64,000 nucleotides of DNA from Microbacterium sp. 67-17 (GCF_001898325.1 NZ_MKTR01000006.1:75610-139609); one strand, 5' to 3'. Numbered from the stretch's first letter, positions 1 through 11,379 are shown. Notes: a model not told the origin generated them from the sequence alone. Numbers and translations are program-made.

Positions 1-367
1 CGAAGATGCTCTGGAACGCGAAGTAGTGCACGAGAACGAAGGCCCCGGCCACGAAGATGCCGTACGTCCGCCAGTACCAGCGACGAAGACCGGATGGTGA
101 TGCCAGGCCGCTGACGCCGGCGTAGACGGGTCCGAGGAACAGCACCATGCCCGCTATCGAGTTGCTGAATCCGAGGAGGTTGCCGCCGGGGGAGAGCAGG
201 TTGGGTCCGCAGGTGACGAGCACGCCCCACTGACACGAGATGATCGCATCCGCGCCGGTGAGCTGGCCGATGTACTCCAGGTACAGGAGGAACGCGACGA
301 TGGCGCCGAGGATCCCGCCGACGATCCAGAAGACGGCGAGGGCGACGGTGGGTCGGTGCAGGGCCAC
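1..367 (-). CDS. Vitamin K epoxide reductase (VKOR) family membrane protein, C-terminal part outside window
   Basis: The minus-strand frame starting at a GTG at 367 encodes a hydrophobic N-terminal helix, then a loop with a Cys pair (ISCQWGVLVTCGPN), then LLGFSNS and two further membrane helices before running off the left edge. The Cys-loop, the conserved Ser/Asn region and the helix order match bacterial VKOR homologues. These membrane proteins reoxidise thiol oxidoreductases in the envelope using quinone. The CxxC active site expected further downstream is not in the window. The frame is closed upstream by a TAA at 419-421, so GTG 367 is the only plausible start; no clear ribosome binding site is visible. 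It lies 55 nt downstream of the NUDIX gene on the same strand, so co-transcription is possible. Family assignment is firm; the physiological partner is unknown. Confidence 0.85.
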   Translation of the reverse strand, partial: MALHRPTVALAVFWIVGGILGAIVAFLLYLEYIGQLTGADAIISCQWGVLVTCGPNLLSPGGNLLGFSNSIAGMVLFLGPVYAGVSGLASPSGLRRWYWRTYGIFVAGAFVLVHYFAFQSIF

Positions 368-422
368 CTGCCCATTCTCGGCACGGTCCAGGGCGGCGCG
401 TAAGTGGTCGGGCCGGACTTAT

Positions 423-920
423 TCAGGCGGAGGACGACTGCTCGTCGCTGCCCCCGGATACGAACCGCGCCTCGCCGCGCTCGGGGATCGCCGCATCGAT
501 GCGGGCCCGCATGTCGGCATCCACGTCGCCCAGCGCATCGAGCGGGTACCAGTCGACCTCTGTCATCTCGCCATCGACAGGAACCGGGTCGCCCGAGATC
601 CACGTGCACCGGAAGGTCAGGTCGAGGTAGTCGCTCTGGTCACCGTTGGCGTACGTGATTCGCGGGATCTGATGCACCCACGAGAGGCGATCGGCACGGA
701 TGACGACACCTGCCTCTTCGGCAGCCTCTCGCACCGCGGCGTCGGCCGGCTCCTCGCCGGGATCGACGATGCCAGTGATCGGGGTGAGGGCGTGGTTGTC
801 GGAGCGTCGACCGAGGAGGACCTCGTCATCGCGGATGATGACAGCGGTAACGCCCACGAGCGGGAGCGGGCGAGTTCCGACGAATTGGCGCAGTTCGAGG
901 ATGAAGTCGGGAGTTGGCAC
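423..920 (-). CDS. NUDIX hydrolase
   Basis: This is a protein of about 165 residues with a clear NUDIX box: a Gly, then Glu six positions later, then REAAEEAGV, within GIVDPGEEPADAAVREAAEE. It should hydrolyse a nucleoside diphosphate linked to another moiety with Mg2+; the substrate cannot be told from sequence. A longer reading frame with an ATG at 989 exists but would overlap the dnaE start codon. I prefer GTG 920 because it gives the usual family N-terminus (PTPDFILELRQ) and because a TACGGT hexamer sits exactly 6 nt before it, as in other leaderless starts in this window. It is divergent from dnaE. Confidence 0.9.
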   Translation of the reverse strand: MPTPDFILELRQFVGTRPLPLVGVTAVIIRDDEVLLGRRSDNHALTPITGIVDPGEEPADAAVREAAEEAGVVIRADRLSWVHQIPRITYANGDQSDYLDLTFRCTWISGDPVPVDGEMTEVDWYPLDALGDVDADMRARIDAAIPERGEARFVSGGSDEQSSSA

Positions 921-926
921 ACGGTA

Positions 927-932
927 ACCGTA
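927..932 (-). promoter_or_regulatory. -10 hexamer of leaderless NUDIX gene
   Basis: TACGGT on the minus strand ends 6 nt before the GTG at 920, placing the transcription start on the start codon. No convincing -35 is seen. It shares a 67-nt divergent region with the dnaE promoter. Confidence 0.5.
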
Positions 933-975
933 GCCGTCTCGGCGGGCCGGCTGAGCCGGCGTCCGAGCCCGAACG

Positions 976-981
976 TAGACT
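976..981 (+). promoter_or_regulatory. -10 hexamer of leaderless dnaE
   Basis: TAGACT followed by 6 nt and the dnaE ATG. There is no Shine-Dalgarno sequence in the gap, which fits leaderless transcription starting at the A of ATG. Confidence 0.6.
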
Positions 982-987
982 CTCGGC

Positions 988-4506
<3,519 letters not shown>

Positions 4507-4559
4507 CCTCGGTGCCGCCGCTGCACCGCGCCCCGGCGATCCACACCCCGCGCGGGCGA

Positions 4560-4565
4560 TAGCGT
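4560..4565 (+). promoter_or_regulatory. -10 hexamer of leaderless hisD
   Basis: TAGCGT, then 6 nt, then the hisD ATG at 4572. No ribosome binding site lies between them. Confidence 0.5.
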
Positions 4566-4571
4566 AGATGG

Positions 4572-5873
4572 ATGCTTCGCACCCTCGATCTGCGCGGGCA
4601 ATCCCTGACGCCCGCAGAGCTGCTCGCCGCCGTTCCCCGCGCGACCGCCGCCCGTTCCGAGGCGCTCGCCACCGCCGCGCGCCTTGTCGATGACGTCGCC
4701 GCTCGCGGCGAAACGGCGCTGCGCGAGCAGGCCGAACAGTTCGACGGGGTGACCGGTCACGACATCCGCGTGCCCGCCGCGCACCTCGATGAGGCGCTCG
4801 ATGCTCTCGATCCTGCGGTTCGGGAGGCCCTCGAGCGCGCTATCGATCGTGTGCGGGCGGCCTCTGCCGTGCAGGTTCCGCCGCCGACCACCACGACGCT
4901 TGCCCCGGGAGCCTTCGTGCACCAGCGGTGGCAGCCCGTGCGCCGCGTCGGGGTCTATGTGCCCGGCGGCAAGGCCGTGTACCCCTCGAGCGTCGTGATG
5001 AACGTCGTGCCGGCTCAGGCAGCCGGTGTCGAACAGATCGCCCTCGCATCCCCGCCCCAGCGGGCGGAGGGTGGGCGAGTCCACCCCGTGATTCTCGCCG
5101 CCGCGAAACTCCTCGGGGTCACCGAGGTCTACGCGATGGGAGGCGCTGGTGCGATCGGCGCTTTCGCATACGGGGCAGCAAGCCTGAGCCTGGATCCGGT
5201 GGATGTCGTGACAGGGCCGGGGAATAATTTCGTCGCTGCCGCAAAGCGCGCGGTGGCCGGTCGCGTGGGCACCGACTCGGAGGCAGGTGCCACCGAGATC
5301 CTCATCGTCGCCGACGACACGGCGGACCCTCGGCTGGTGGCAGCTGACCTCATCAGTCAGGCCGAGCACGACGAGCAGGCGTCCGCGGTTCTTGTCACGG
5401 CGTCGGCGGAGCTTGCCGATGCTGTGCAGACCGCGGTGGCCGCGCTGGCTGCACAGACTCTCCACGCCGCGCGCATCGAGGTGGCGCTCACGGGCCCGCA
5501 GTCCGCGATCGTGCTCGTCGACGACCTCGACGCCGCGGTCGACTTCTCCAACGCGTACGCTCCTGAACACCTCGAGCTGCACCTCGCCGATCCCGTGCCG
5601 CACCGGTTCGTGCACGCCGGGGCCGTCTTCGTCGGCCCGTATTCGCCGGTGAGCCTGGGCGACTACCTCGCGGGGAGCAATCACGTGCTCCCCACGGGCG
5701 GACAGGCGCGGTACGCTGCGGGGCTCTCTGCCTCGACGTTCCTGCGACCGCAGCAGGTCATCGAGTACGACCGGGATGCCCTGGCGGAGGTTTCCGACGC
5801 GATCGTGGCGCTTGCGACCGCCGAGGTACTCCCCGCGCACGGCGAAGCCGTCCGCGCGCGCTTCACCGCGTAG
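4572..5873 (+). CDS. hisD: Histidinol dehydrogenase
   Basis: Catalyses the last two oxidations of histidine biosynthesis, L-histidinol to L-histidine with two NAD+, in the cytosol. The 433-aa length is typical. Visible hallmarks are the NAD-region VGVYVPGGKAVYPSS, the zinc-ligand region SQAEHDEQA (near residue 263) and the catalytic Glu-His in APEHLELH (near 330), plus GDYLAGSNHVLPT. It stands alone here: the next gene, nrdR, is not part of histidine synthesis and has its own hexamer overlapping the hisD stop. In actinobacteria hisD often heads a his operon; I see no hisC or hisB after it, so the remaining genes must be elsewhere. Confidence 0.97.
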   Translation: MLRTLDLRGQSLTPAELLAAVPRATAARSEALATAARLVDDVAARGETALREQAEQFDGVTGHDIRVPAAHLDEALDALDPAVREALERAIDRVRAASAVQVPPPTTTTLAPGAFVHQRWQPVRRVGVYVPGGKAVYPSSVVMNVVPAQAAGVEQIALASPPQRAEGGRVHPVILAAAKLLGVTEVYAMGGAGAIGAFAYGAASLSLDPVDVVTGPGNNFVAAAKRAVAGRVGTDSEAGATEILIVADDTADPRLVAADLISQAEHDEQASAVLVTASAELADAVQTAVAALAAQTLHAARIEVALTGPQSAIVLVDDLDAAVDFSNAYAPEHLELHLADPVPHRFVHAGAVFVGPYSPVSLGDYLAGSNHVLPTGGQARYAAGLSASTFLRPQQVIEYDRDALAEVSDAIVALATAEVLPAHGEAVRARFTA

Positions 5874-5876
5874 TCT
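5871..5876 (+). promoter_or_regulatory. Candidate -10 hexamer for nrdR
   Basis: TAGTCT overlaps the hisD stop codon and ends 9 nt before the nrdR ATG. It would give a leaderless or very short-leader nrdR transcript. Confidence 0.35.
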
Positions 5877-5885
5877 GGGGCTGCT

Positions 5886-6359
5886 ATGCACTGCCCCTTC
5901 TGCCGTCATTCCGACTCACGCGTGATCGATTCCCGCACCAGCGACGACGGTCTCAGCATCCGTCGTCGCCGCCAGTGTCCAGAATGCGGTGGTCGATTCT
6001 CGACCATCGAGACGGCGAGCCTCAACGTCATCAAGCGGTCGGGTGTGATCGAACCGTTCAGCCGGGAAAAGGTCATGTCGGGTGTGCGCAAGGCGTGCCA
6101 GGGGCGCCCGGTGACCGAGGGTGATCTTGCCGTCCTGGCGCAGACGGTCGAAGAGGCGGTCCGGCAGACTGGTTCGTCGCAGGTCGACACCAACGAGATC
6201 GGCCTGGCAATCCTCGGTCCACTCCGGGAACTCGACCAGATCGCTTATCTCCGGTTCGCGAGCGTATACCAGGCATTCGATACGTTGGAGGATTTTGAAT
6301 CGGCGATCGCACAGTTGCGCGCGGATCATCATCGCCTGGCATCCGATCTCGAGGAGTAA
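5886..6359 (+). CDS. nrdR: Transcriptional repressor NrdR
   Basis: Nucleotide-sensing repressor of ribonucleotide reductase genes, 157 aa. The N-terminal zinc ribbon has CPFC at residues 3-6 and CPECGGRF near 31-38. The ATP-cone domain follows from about residue 49 ([16 protein letters not shown]) to about 139. Both parts are complete. The known family mechanism is that the ATP-cone senses ATP and dATP and controls binding to NrdR boxes; I see no nrd genes in the window. The stop is 2 nt before the pyrD start, so the two are probably co-transcribed. Confidence 0.97.
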   Translation: MHCPFCRHSDSRVIDSRTSDDGLSIRRRRQCPECGGRFSTIETASLNVIKRSGVIEPFSREKVMSGVRKACQGRPVTEGDLAVLAQTVEEAVRQTGSSQVDTNEIGLAILGPLRELDQIAYLRFASVYQAFDTLEDFESAIAQLRADHHRLASDLEE

Positions 6360-6361
6360 GC

Positions 6362-7390
6362 ATGTACCCGTGGCTGTTTCGCACGTTCCTCTCGAAGATG
6401 GACCCCGAGGCAGCGCACCATTCGGCGATGCTCGTCATCCGGCTGCTCGGTTTCCCGCCGTTCTCGTGGGCGGCCAGAGCCCTCACGAAGCCTGATCCGT
6501 CGCTGCGCGTGCAGACGCTCGGATTGACCTTCGACGCACCGTTCGGCGTGGCAGCCGGGTTCGACAAGGATGCCGTGGGCGTCGACGGTCTGCACGCCCT
6601 CGGATTCGGCCATGTCGAAGTCGGAACGTTGACCGCGATCCCGCAAACGGGAAACCCGAAGCCGCGCCTGTTCCGCCTCATTCCCGATCGGGCCGTCATC
6701 AACCGTATGGGTTTCAACAATCGCGGCTCGTACGCGGCCGCCGCTCGGCTCGAGCGTGCCCGTCGTCGGCGTCACCGCACGGTTCTGGGTGTCAACATCG
6801 GCAAGAGTCGCATCGTGGATGTCGAGAACGCCGTCGTCGACTACGTCACGAGCACGCGCCTGCTCGCGCCTGTCGCCGACTACCTCGTCGTCAACGTGTC
6901 GTCGCCGAACACCCCGGGGCTGCGGAGCCTGCAGGCCGTGGAGTCGCTGCGACCCCTGCTGAGCGCCGTGAAGGACGCTGCCGAAGAGACCCCGTTGCTC
7001 GTGAAGATCGCGCCCGATCTCTCAGACGACGACATCCGCGACATCACGGGCCTCGCTCTCGAGCTGGGCTTGCAGGGGATCGTCGCGACGAACACGACGA
7101 TCGCGCGCGACGGGCTGGGTTTGGTCACTGACGAGGCGGTCATCGCGGCCGCAGGCGCCGGCGGGCTCTCGGGCAAGCCGCTGGCTCCCCGGGCCCTGGA
7201 GGTGCTGCGGCTCGTTCGTTCGCTCGTGCCCGACACGTTCTGCGTCATCTCCGCCGGCGGGGTCGAGACCGCTGCCGATGTGCGCGAGAGACTGGATGCC
7301 GGCGCAACCCTGGTGCAGGGATACACCGGCTTTCTGTACCGGGGGCCGCTCTGGGCGCGACAGATCAATCGCGGTCTTGTGCGCGCATGA
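6362..7390 (+). CDS. pyrD: Dihydroorotate dehydrogenase (quinone), class 2
   Basis: Membrane-associated FMN enzyme of pyrimidine synthesis that oxidises dihydroorotate to orotate with quinone. The 342-aa protein has the class 2 N-terminal amphipathic extension (MYPWLFRTFLSKMDPE, followed by an Ala/Val-rich segment), then PFGVAAGFDKD and GHVEVGTLT. NVSSPNTPGL near residue 177 carries the catalytic Ser of class 2 enzymes; class 1 would have Cys. The TNTT and SAGGVET phosphate-binding motifs are present. It starts 2 nt after nrdR. It is followed by a 153-nt intergenic stretch before the oxygenase operon. Confidence 0.97.
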   Translation: MYPWLFRTFLSKMDPEAAHHSAMLVIRLLGFPPFSWAARALTKPDPSLRVQTLGLTFDAPFGVAAGFDKDAVGVDGLHALGFGHVEVGTLTAIPQTGNPKPRLFRLIPDRAVINRMGFNNRGSYAAAARLERARRRRHRTVLGVNIGKSRIVDVENAVVDYVTSTRLLAPVADYLVVNVSSPNTPGLRSLQAVESLRPLLSAVKDAAEETPLLVKIAPDLSDDDIRDITGLALELGLQGIVATNTTIARDGLGLVTDEAVIAAAGAGGLSGKPLAPRALEVLRLVRSLVPDTFCVISAGGVETAADVRERLDAGATLVQGYTGFLYRGPLWARQINRGLVRA

Positions 7391-7418
7391 GGCCAGTCGT
7401 CCACCACGCCGAAAAGAC

Positions 7419-7469
7419 TTAGGAAACCCTAACTTGATCCGGGATCCGAGGACCCTCCTCGGATATACT
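7419..7469 (+). promoter_or_regulatory. Promoter and candidate operators of the oxygenase / ATP-grasp / racemase operon
   Basis: Upstream of the operon are a TTAGG-AAAC-CCTAA inverted repeat (7419-7432) and an ATCCGAGG-ACCCT-CCTCGGAT inverted repeat (7444-7464). The second one abuts a TATACT hexamer (7464-7469), a good -10. A leader of about 65 nt follows, ending in GGAAGG 7 nt before the GTG start at 7544. The inverted repeats could be regulator sites. The first vaguely resembles iron-regulator half-sites, but its spacing does not fit the 19-bp DtxR/IdeR box, so I do not assign a regulator. Confidence 0.45.
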
Positions 7470-7543
7470 CCCGACAGCACAACACCGGCATTCGCGTCGT
7501 CGAGTGCTTCAGCGCGGCAGTCGCGCCATGGGAAGGAACCTCT

Positions 7544-8524
7544 GTGATCGAACGTCACATCAAGCCCGAAGTCGCCGCCATCTTCATCGATGTAGCCCGT
7601 GGCCGTCGGGGAATCTACTCCGATGACGCAGCCTTCGAGGAACTGCTCGCCGATGCCAAGGCGGCTTTCGAGGCAGCCGACCCCGAGACCGTCGAGATCA
7701 TCCGCCAGTTCGCGCGGGCCGAGGTTCCGGACGGGGGAGTGCTCTTCCACGGACTCACCGTCGATCAGGACGACATGGGTGAGAGCCCGCGCGACCCGGT
7801 GGCCTTCGAGGGCAAGGATCGTGACCCTGTGACGGAGGCCGCGCTGTTGGCCTTCGCGTCGGTGGCCGGCGAGGTCTTCTCGTTCGCGCGGCAGCACCGC
7901 GGTGCGCTGATTCAGAACGTCACGCCGATCCCCGGCCACGAGTACGACGCCGTGGGCACGGGGAGCCGGAGCTTGCTCGACTGGCACTCCGAGGATGCCT
8001 TCGATGACGCGCACCCGCAGTTTGTCGGCCTTTTCTGCGTCCGAGGGGACGAGCGGGTGCAGACGGCGCTGGCGCCGGTTGACCGCATTGACCTGTCGGC
8101 CGAAGATGAGGCGGTCCTGCGTCAGCCGCGCTTCATGCACGGCATCGACAAGGCATCCGGCGGAACGGGTCGCCCCGAAGACGGCGTCCAGGGCGCAGCG
8201 CTGTACGGCGAGGATGGCAAGCGTTTCGTGCGCATCGACATGGACTGCGCCGCCGCCGTCGCCGGCGATGACGAGGCTGCCGCCGCGCTGAAGGCGTTCC
8301 ACGACGGCGCTGACAAGGAGGGGATCTACGTGACCCTCGGTGCCGGCGACGTCCTGCTGTTCGACAACCGCCGCGTCATGCACGCTCGCACGCCCTTCGA
8401 GCCCCGCTATGACGGCACCGACCGCTGGTTGCAGCGGGTCATCATCACCGATGATCTCGGCCGTTCGGCCGACCGCCGCATCCACCACCACCGTGTGGTC
8501 GAAAACGAGCTGGTAAGCGCCTGA
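7544..8524 (+). CDS. Fe(II)/2-oxoglutarate-dependent oxygenase, clavaminate synthase / amino-acid beta-hydroxylase type
   Basis: A 326-aa cytosolic oxygenase of the TauD/clavaminate synthase superfamily. The iron triad is His148-x-Glu150 (DWHSED) with distal His280 (RVMHART). Arg294 and Arg298 in the DGTDRWLQR segment stand 14 and 18 residues after the distal His, the positions used for 2-oxoglutarate binding in VioC-like enzymes. HxE instead of HxD is characteristic of the clavaminate synthase, AsnO and VioC clade, which hydroxylates C3 of free amino acids; this is family knowledge. Substrate is inferred to be an amino acid, possibly glutamate, because of its neighbours. It is the first gene of a four-gene operon, with GGAAGG ahead of its GTG start. 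A different small-molecule substrate remains possible. Confidence 0.85.
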   Translation: MIERHIKPEVAAIFIDVARGRRGIYSDDAAFEELLADAKAAFEAADPETVEIIRQFARAEVPDGGVLFHGLTVDQDDMGESPRDPVAFEGKDRDPVTEAALLAFASVAGEVFSFARQHRGALIQNVTPIPGHEYDAVGTGSRSLLDWHSEDAFDDAHPQFVGLFCVRGDERVQTALAPVDRIDLSAEDEAVLRQPRFMHGIDKASGGTGRPEDGVQGAALYGEDGKRFVRIDMDCAAAVAGDDEAAAALKAFHDGADKEGIYVTLGAGDVLLFDNRRVMHARTPFEPRYDGTDRWLQRVIITDDLGRSADRRIHHHRVVENELVSA

Positions 8525-8605
8525 CATTCGTTGATCGCACGCGGCCGGCGCCCCCGAGGGTGCCGGCCGACGTGTGAGAGCAGCACCCTTCGGAAAGAGA
8601 GATCG

Positions 8606-9625
8606 ATGGCATCGCGAGGACTCGGTTCGCGCTTCGGATACATGGTGGCCCGGTTGAAGGTCATCGACCTCCCCTCGGTCATCGAGCGGGCCCGGGAAGT
8701 ATCAACGCAGTTCCACAAGTGGACCCCGGCGGTGGTCGTTGACATGTTCTGGCAGGCGACCTTCCACCAGGTCGGCTTTCAGGACTACGTGGACTATGAC
8801 TTTGCGATCTTGAACCGGCGCGAGCGGCGCACGATGATGACGCATCCGCACTCGAACAAGTACTCGTACACGTTCGACGACCCCGAGTACCGCGGGATCT
8901 TCTATGACAAGTGGGAGTTCGACCGCGTCTTCTCGGAGTTTCTCGGTCGTGACTGGATGATGGTCACCGACGACAACGTCGACGAACTGCGCGCTTTCGG
9001 TGAGGCACACCCGGTGCTCATCACCAAGAAGCAAGCCGGCCGCTCGGGGGCAGCCATCAACCGGTACTACGCCACCGAGATCGATGACTGGGCAGACTTC
9101 CACGCGCAGCTGCGCGAGCGCGGTGAACTGCTGATCGAAGAGAACATCGTGCAGCATCCGGACGTCGCCGCCGTCTGTGCAGGTACGGTCAACTCGACCC
9201 GTGTTGCCGCCTTCTTCGACGGCCAAAAGACCCACATCCTGGCAATCGCGCAGAAGTTCGGTCGCGGTCAGGTGGCAGACCAGATGGATTTCGGCGGCTT
9301 CTACACGATGCTCAATCCCGAGACAGGAGCTTCGCTCGGCGACGGCTACGACTCGCACGGACACGTCCACAAGCTCCACCCCGATTCGGGCTACCCGATC
9401 GCCGATTTCCAGCTGCCGATGTTCGATGAGGTCATCGCCTTCGTCGACAAGGTGGCGCGTCACGTCCCGCAGGTGAAGTACGTCGGCTGGGACATCGCCG
9501 TGACACCCGACGGGCCCGTGCTCATCGAGGGCAACTGGGCCACGGGCGTCTACGAGAACAAGCCGAGCGTGCTCGGCATCCGCACCGGACACCGCCCGCG
9601 GTACCAGAAGGCGATGGGCTTTTGA
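8606..9625 (+). CDS. ATP-grasp ligase of the sugar-transfer-associated type
   Basis: A 339-aa protein resembling the family named sugar-transfer associated ATP-grasp. The middle has a nucleotide-binding strand with a Lys pair (VLITKKQAGRSG) and LLIEENI. The C-terminal Mg-binding signature is Glu308-x-Asn310 in VLIEGNW, preceded by VGWDIAVTPDG. ATP-grasp enzymes join a carboxylate to an amine or thiol through an acyl phosphate. In this operon a peptide or isopeptide ligation is the natural reading. A precedent is the D-aspartate ligase/racemase pair of enterococcal peptidoglycan, also an ATP-grasp enzyme, though I see no close sequence resemblance to it. The start at 8606 has a GGAAAGAGAG purine stretch upstream. 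Its stop overlaps the next gene in a TTGA junction. Confidence 0.82.
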   Translation: MASRGLGSRFGYMVARLKVIDLPSVIERAREVSTQFHKWTPAVVVDMFWQATFHQVGFQDYVDYDFAILNRRERRTMMTHPHSNKYSYTFDDPEYRGIFYDKWEFDRVFSEFLGRDWMMVTDDNVDELRAFGEAHPVLITKKQAGRSGAAINRYYATEIDDWADFHAQLRERGELLIEENIVQHPDVAAVCAGTVNSTRVAAFFDGQKTHILAIAQKFGRGQVADQMDFGGFYTMLNPETGASLGDGYDSHGHVHKLHPDSGYPIADFQLPMFDEVIAFVDKVARHVPQVKYVGWDIAVTPDGPVLIEGNWATGVYENKPSVLGIRTGHRPRYQKAMGF

Positions 9626-10323
9626 TCAGTCCGACCGGGCCGCGCGTTCGGCTGAGCCGCTCGGCGCTCGTCGCCGGCGTCGGCCAGGCGATCGAGGCCC
9701 GGGGAGCGGATGCCGTCGCCGACCTTCGCCGCGACGCCTACGGCCACGGGGTGTTGTTCGTTGCTGAGACTCTCGCGCAGGTCGGCATCCGTGCCGCGGT
9801 GCTCGATCCCGAATCCGTCGAGGTAGCGCAGGGCGTCGGGATCGCCGCGGCCCCGGACGCCCCCACGCTGAACCCCGGCGCGATCTTCGGCTTCCCCGAG
9901 GCGCACAGTGAGGCCGGAGACACGCCGCGGCCGGTGATGAGCCTCGTCGGCTCTGTGCTCTCGATCAAGGCGCTCCGCGCCGGCGAGGGAGTCTCGTACA
10001 ACTACACCCACATCGCCTCGCAGGACACGCGCATCGCGTTGGTTTCGGGCGGGTTCGGCCAGGGGGTGGCCCGCTCGCTTGGCAACCATGCCTCCGTCGA
10101 GATCCGCGGCGCGCTGTACCCCGTCGTCGGCCGCGTCGCGATGGATGTCTGCGTCGTCGACATCGGTGGGGCCGACCTCGCGCGTGGTGACGAGGTCATC
10201 TACTTCGGCGGTGAGGGCCCGGCTGGACCGGCGCTGACCACGTGGGAGGCGGCATCCGGACTGACAGCTGCCGAGCTCGTCTGTGCGTTGGGTCTGCGGC
10301 TACCGCGCGAGGTGGTCGCGTGA
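9622..10323 (+). CDS. Alanine-racemase-like protein with most of the PLP barrel deleted
   Basis: Only 233 aa, against about 360-390 for alanine racemase. The first barrel strand region is kept but the PLP lysine motif reads LRRDAYGHG, with Arg36 where Lys is expected. Most of the remaining barrel is absent. The C-terminal domain is complete and well conserved: AGEGVSY with the catalytic-type Tyr126, DTRIALV, GRVAMD and DEVIYFGG. It should not racemise on its own because the Schiff-base lysine and barrel are missing. It could supply the second-subunit tyrosine to an active site formed with the next protein; that is inference. The likely start is TTG 9622 overlapping the upstream TGA, and its stop overlaps the next start in GTGA, so translation of all three is coupled. 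Confidence 0.8.
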   Translation: MISPTGPRVRLSRSALVAGVGQAIEARGADAVADLRRDAYGHGVLFVAETLAQVGIRAAVLDPESVEVAQGVGIAAAPDAPTLNPGAIFGFPEAHSEAGDTPRPVMSLVGSVLSIKALRAGEGVSYNYTHIASQDTRIALVSGGFGQGVARSLGNHASVEIRGALYPVVGRVAMDVCVVDIGGADLARGDEVIYFGGEGPAGPALTTWEAASGLTAAELVCALGLRLPREVVA

Positions 10324-11351
10324 GCGCGCGCATGGTCATCGACCTCGGTCGGATCCTTGCCGATATCGACGTGCTGCGGGAGCGCATCGCGCCGGCCGAT
10401 TACATGCTCGTCGTCAAGAACGACGCGTACGGTCACGGCGTCGATCGTGTCGTCGCGGCTGCGGCAGCTCACGGCGTCCGCTGGTTCGGCGCCTTCGATG
10501 TGCCGATGGGCGTGAGGGCACGCGCCGCGGCAGGCCCGGAAGCGCGGGTGTTCTCGTGGGTCACGATCACCCCGCCCGAGATCGCTGTCGCGCTGGATGC
10601 CGCCATCGAGCTCGGTGTCGGCGATGCGTCCTACCTCGAAGACATCGCGGCAGTTTCTGCGGGGCGAGCCACTCCCGTGCACATCAAGATCGACACCGGG
10701 CTTCACCGCAACGGCGTCAGGCCGGAAGACTGGCCCGCATTCGTGGCGCGAGCCGCCGAACTCGAGGCAAGCGGTGACATCCGGGTCGTGGGAATCTGGA
10801 GCCACATCGCTGAAACCAGCGACGAAGACGACGACCGGTCCCGTGCCGCCTTCATCGACGCCATCAGAATCGCCGAGGACGCAGGCCTGAGCCCGCAGGT
10901 GCGGCATCTGGCCGCCAGTGCTGCGGCTTTCGCGCGGCCGGAGTTCCGGTTCGACCTTGTCCGCTTCGGAGCGTTCAGCTACGGCATCCGTTCGACCGGC
11001 GGCCCCGAGCTCGACGGTATCGCGCCAGCGGCTACGCTAATCGCCACCGTGAGCGCCGTCGGAGACTCCGCCCTCGAGGTCTCCTACGGGTACCTCGACG
11101 GTCTTCCGTCGACGCTCTCGGGCCGGATGTCGGTGGGTACAGCCGCAGGTCCGCGCCTTGTCCGCGAGATCGGCCCGGTATCGATGCTGATCGACCCATG
11201 GCCGGGTGCCGCCATCGGCGACGAGGTCTACCTCTTCGGCCCCGGGACGCGCGGCGAGTCAAGTGTGACGACCCTCGCCGAGGCGATCGGTACCGTCGGC
11301 GAAGAGATCATCGTCCGCGTCTCACCGCTCGTCCCGCGCATCTACGTCTAA
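10320..11351 (+). CDS. Alanine racemase-like PLP enzyme with intact barrel and shortened C-terminal domain
   Basis: A 343-aa fold-type III PLP protein. The N-terminal barrel is complete, with the Schiff-base Lys33 in VVKNDAYGHG, HIKIDTGLHRNGV, WSHIAET and FRFDLVRFGAFSYGI. The C-terminal domain keeps VSYGY (Tyr256) but is reduced: the segment with the family IGYADG motif is missing, and the usual GRxxMD reads GPVSML. It starts at GTG 10320 in a 4-nt overlap with the preceding gene; an ATG at 10332 is an alternative. Together with the preceding protein it looks like two halves of a racemase that have diverged in complementary ways. Substrate unknown: alanine, or a diamino acid such as ornithine or lysine used by other family members. 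The operon ends here. Confidence 0.85.
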   Translation: MSARMVIDLGRILADIDVLRERIAPADYMLVVKNDAYGHGVDRVVAAAAAHGVRWFGAFDVPMGVRARAAAGPEARVFSWVTITPPEIAVALDAAIELGVGDASYLEDIAAVSAGRATPVHIKIDTGLHRNGVRPEDWPAFVARAAELEASGDIRVVGIWSHIAETSDEDDDRSRAAFIDAIRIAEDAGLSPQVRHLAASAAAFARPEFRFDLVRFGAFSYGIRSTGGPELDGIAPAATLIATVSAVGDSALEVSYGYLDGLPSTLSGRMSVGTAAGPRLVREIGPVSMLIDPWPGAAIGDEVYLFGPGTRGESSVTTLAEAIGTVGEEIIVRVSPLVPRIYV

Positions 11352-11379
11352 CCAGTGTCGCGCGGTGAGCGCAGCGGAG

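Noticed and set aside
7419..7432. DtxR/IdeR iron box upstream of the oxygenase operon
   Set aside because: Half-sites resemble TTAGG/CCTAA, but the spacing and total length do not match the 19-bp box.
9622..10323. Pseudogene call for the short racemase-like protein
   Set aside because: The frame is intact, the C-terminal domain is conserved, and overlapping starts on both sides argue for a translated, selected gene.
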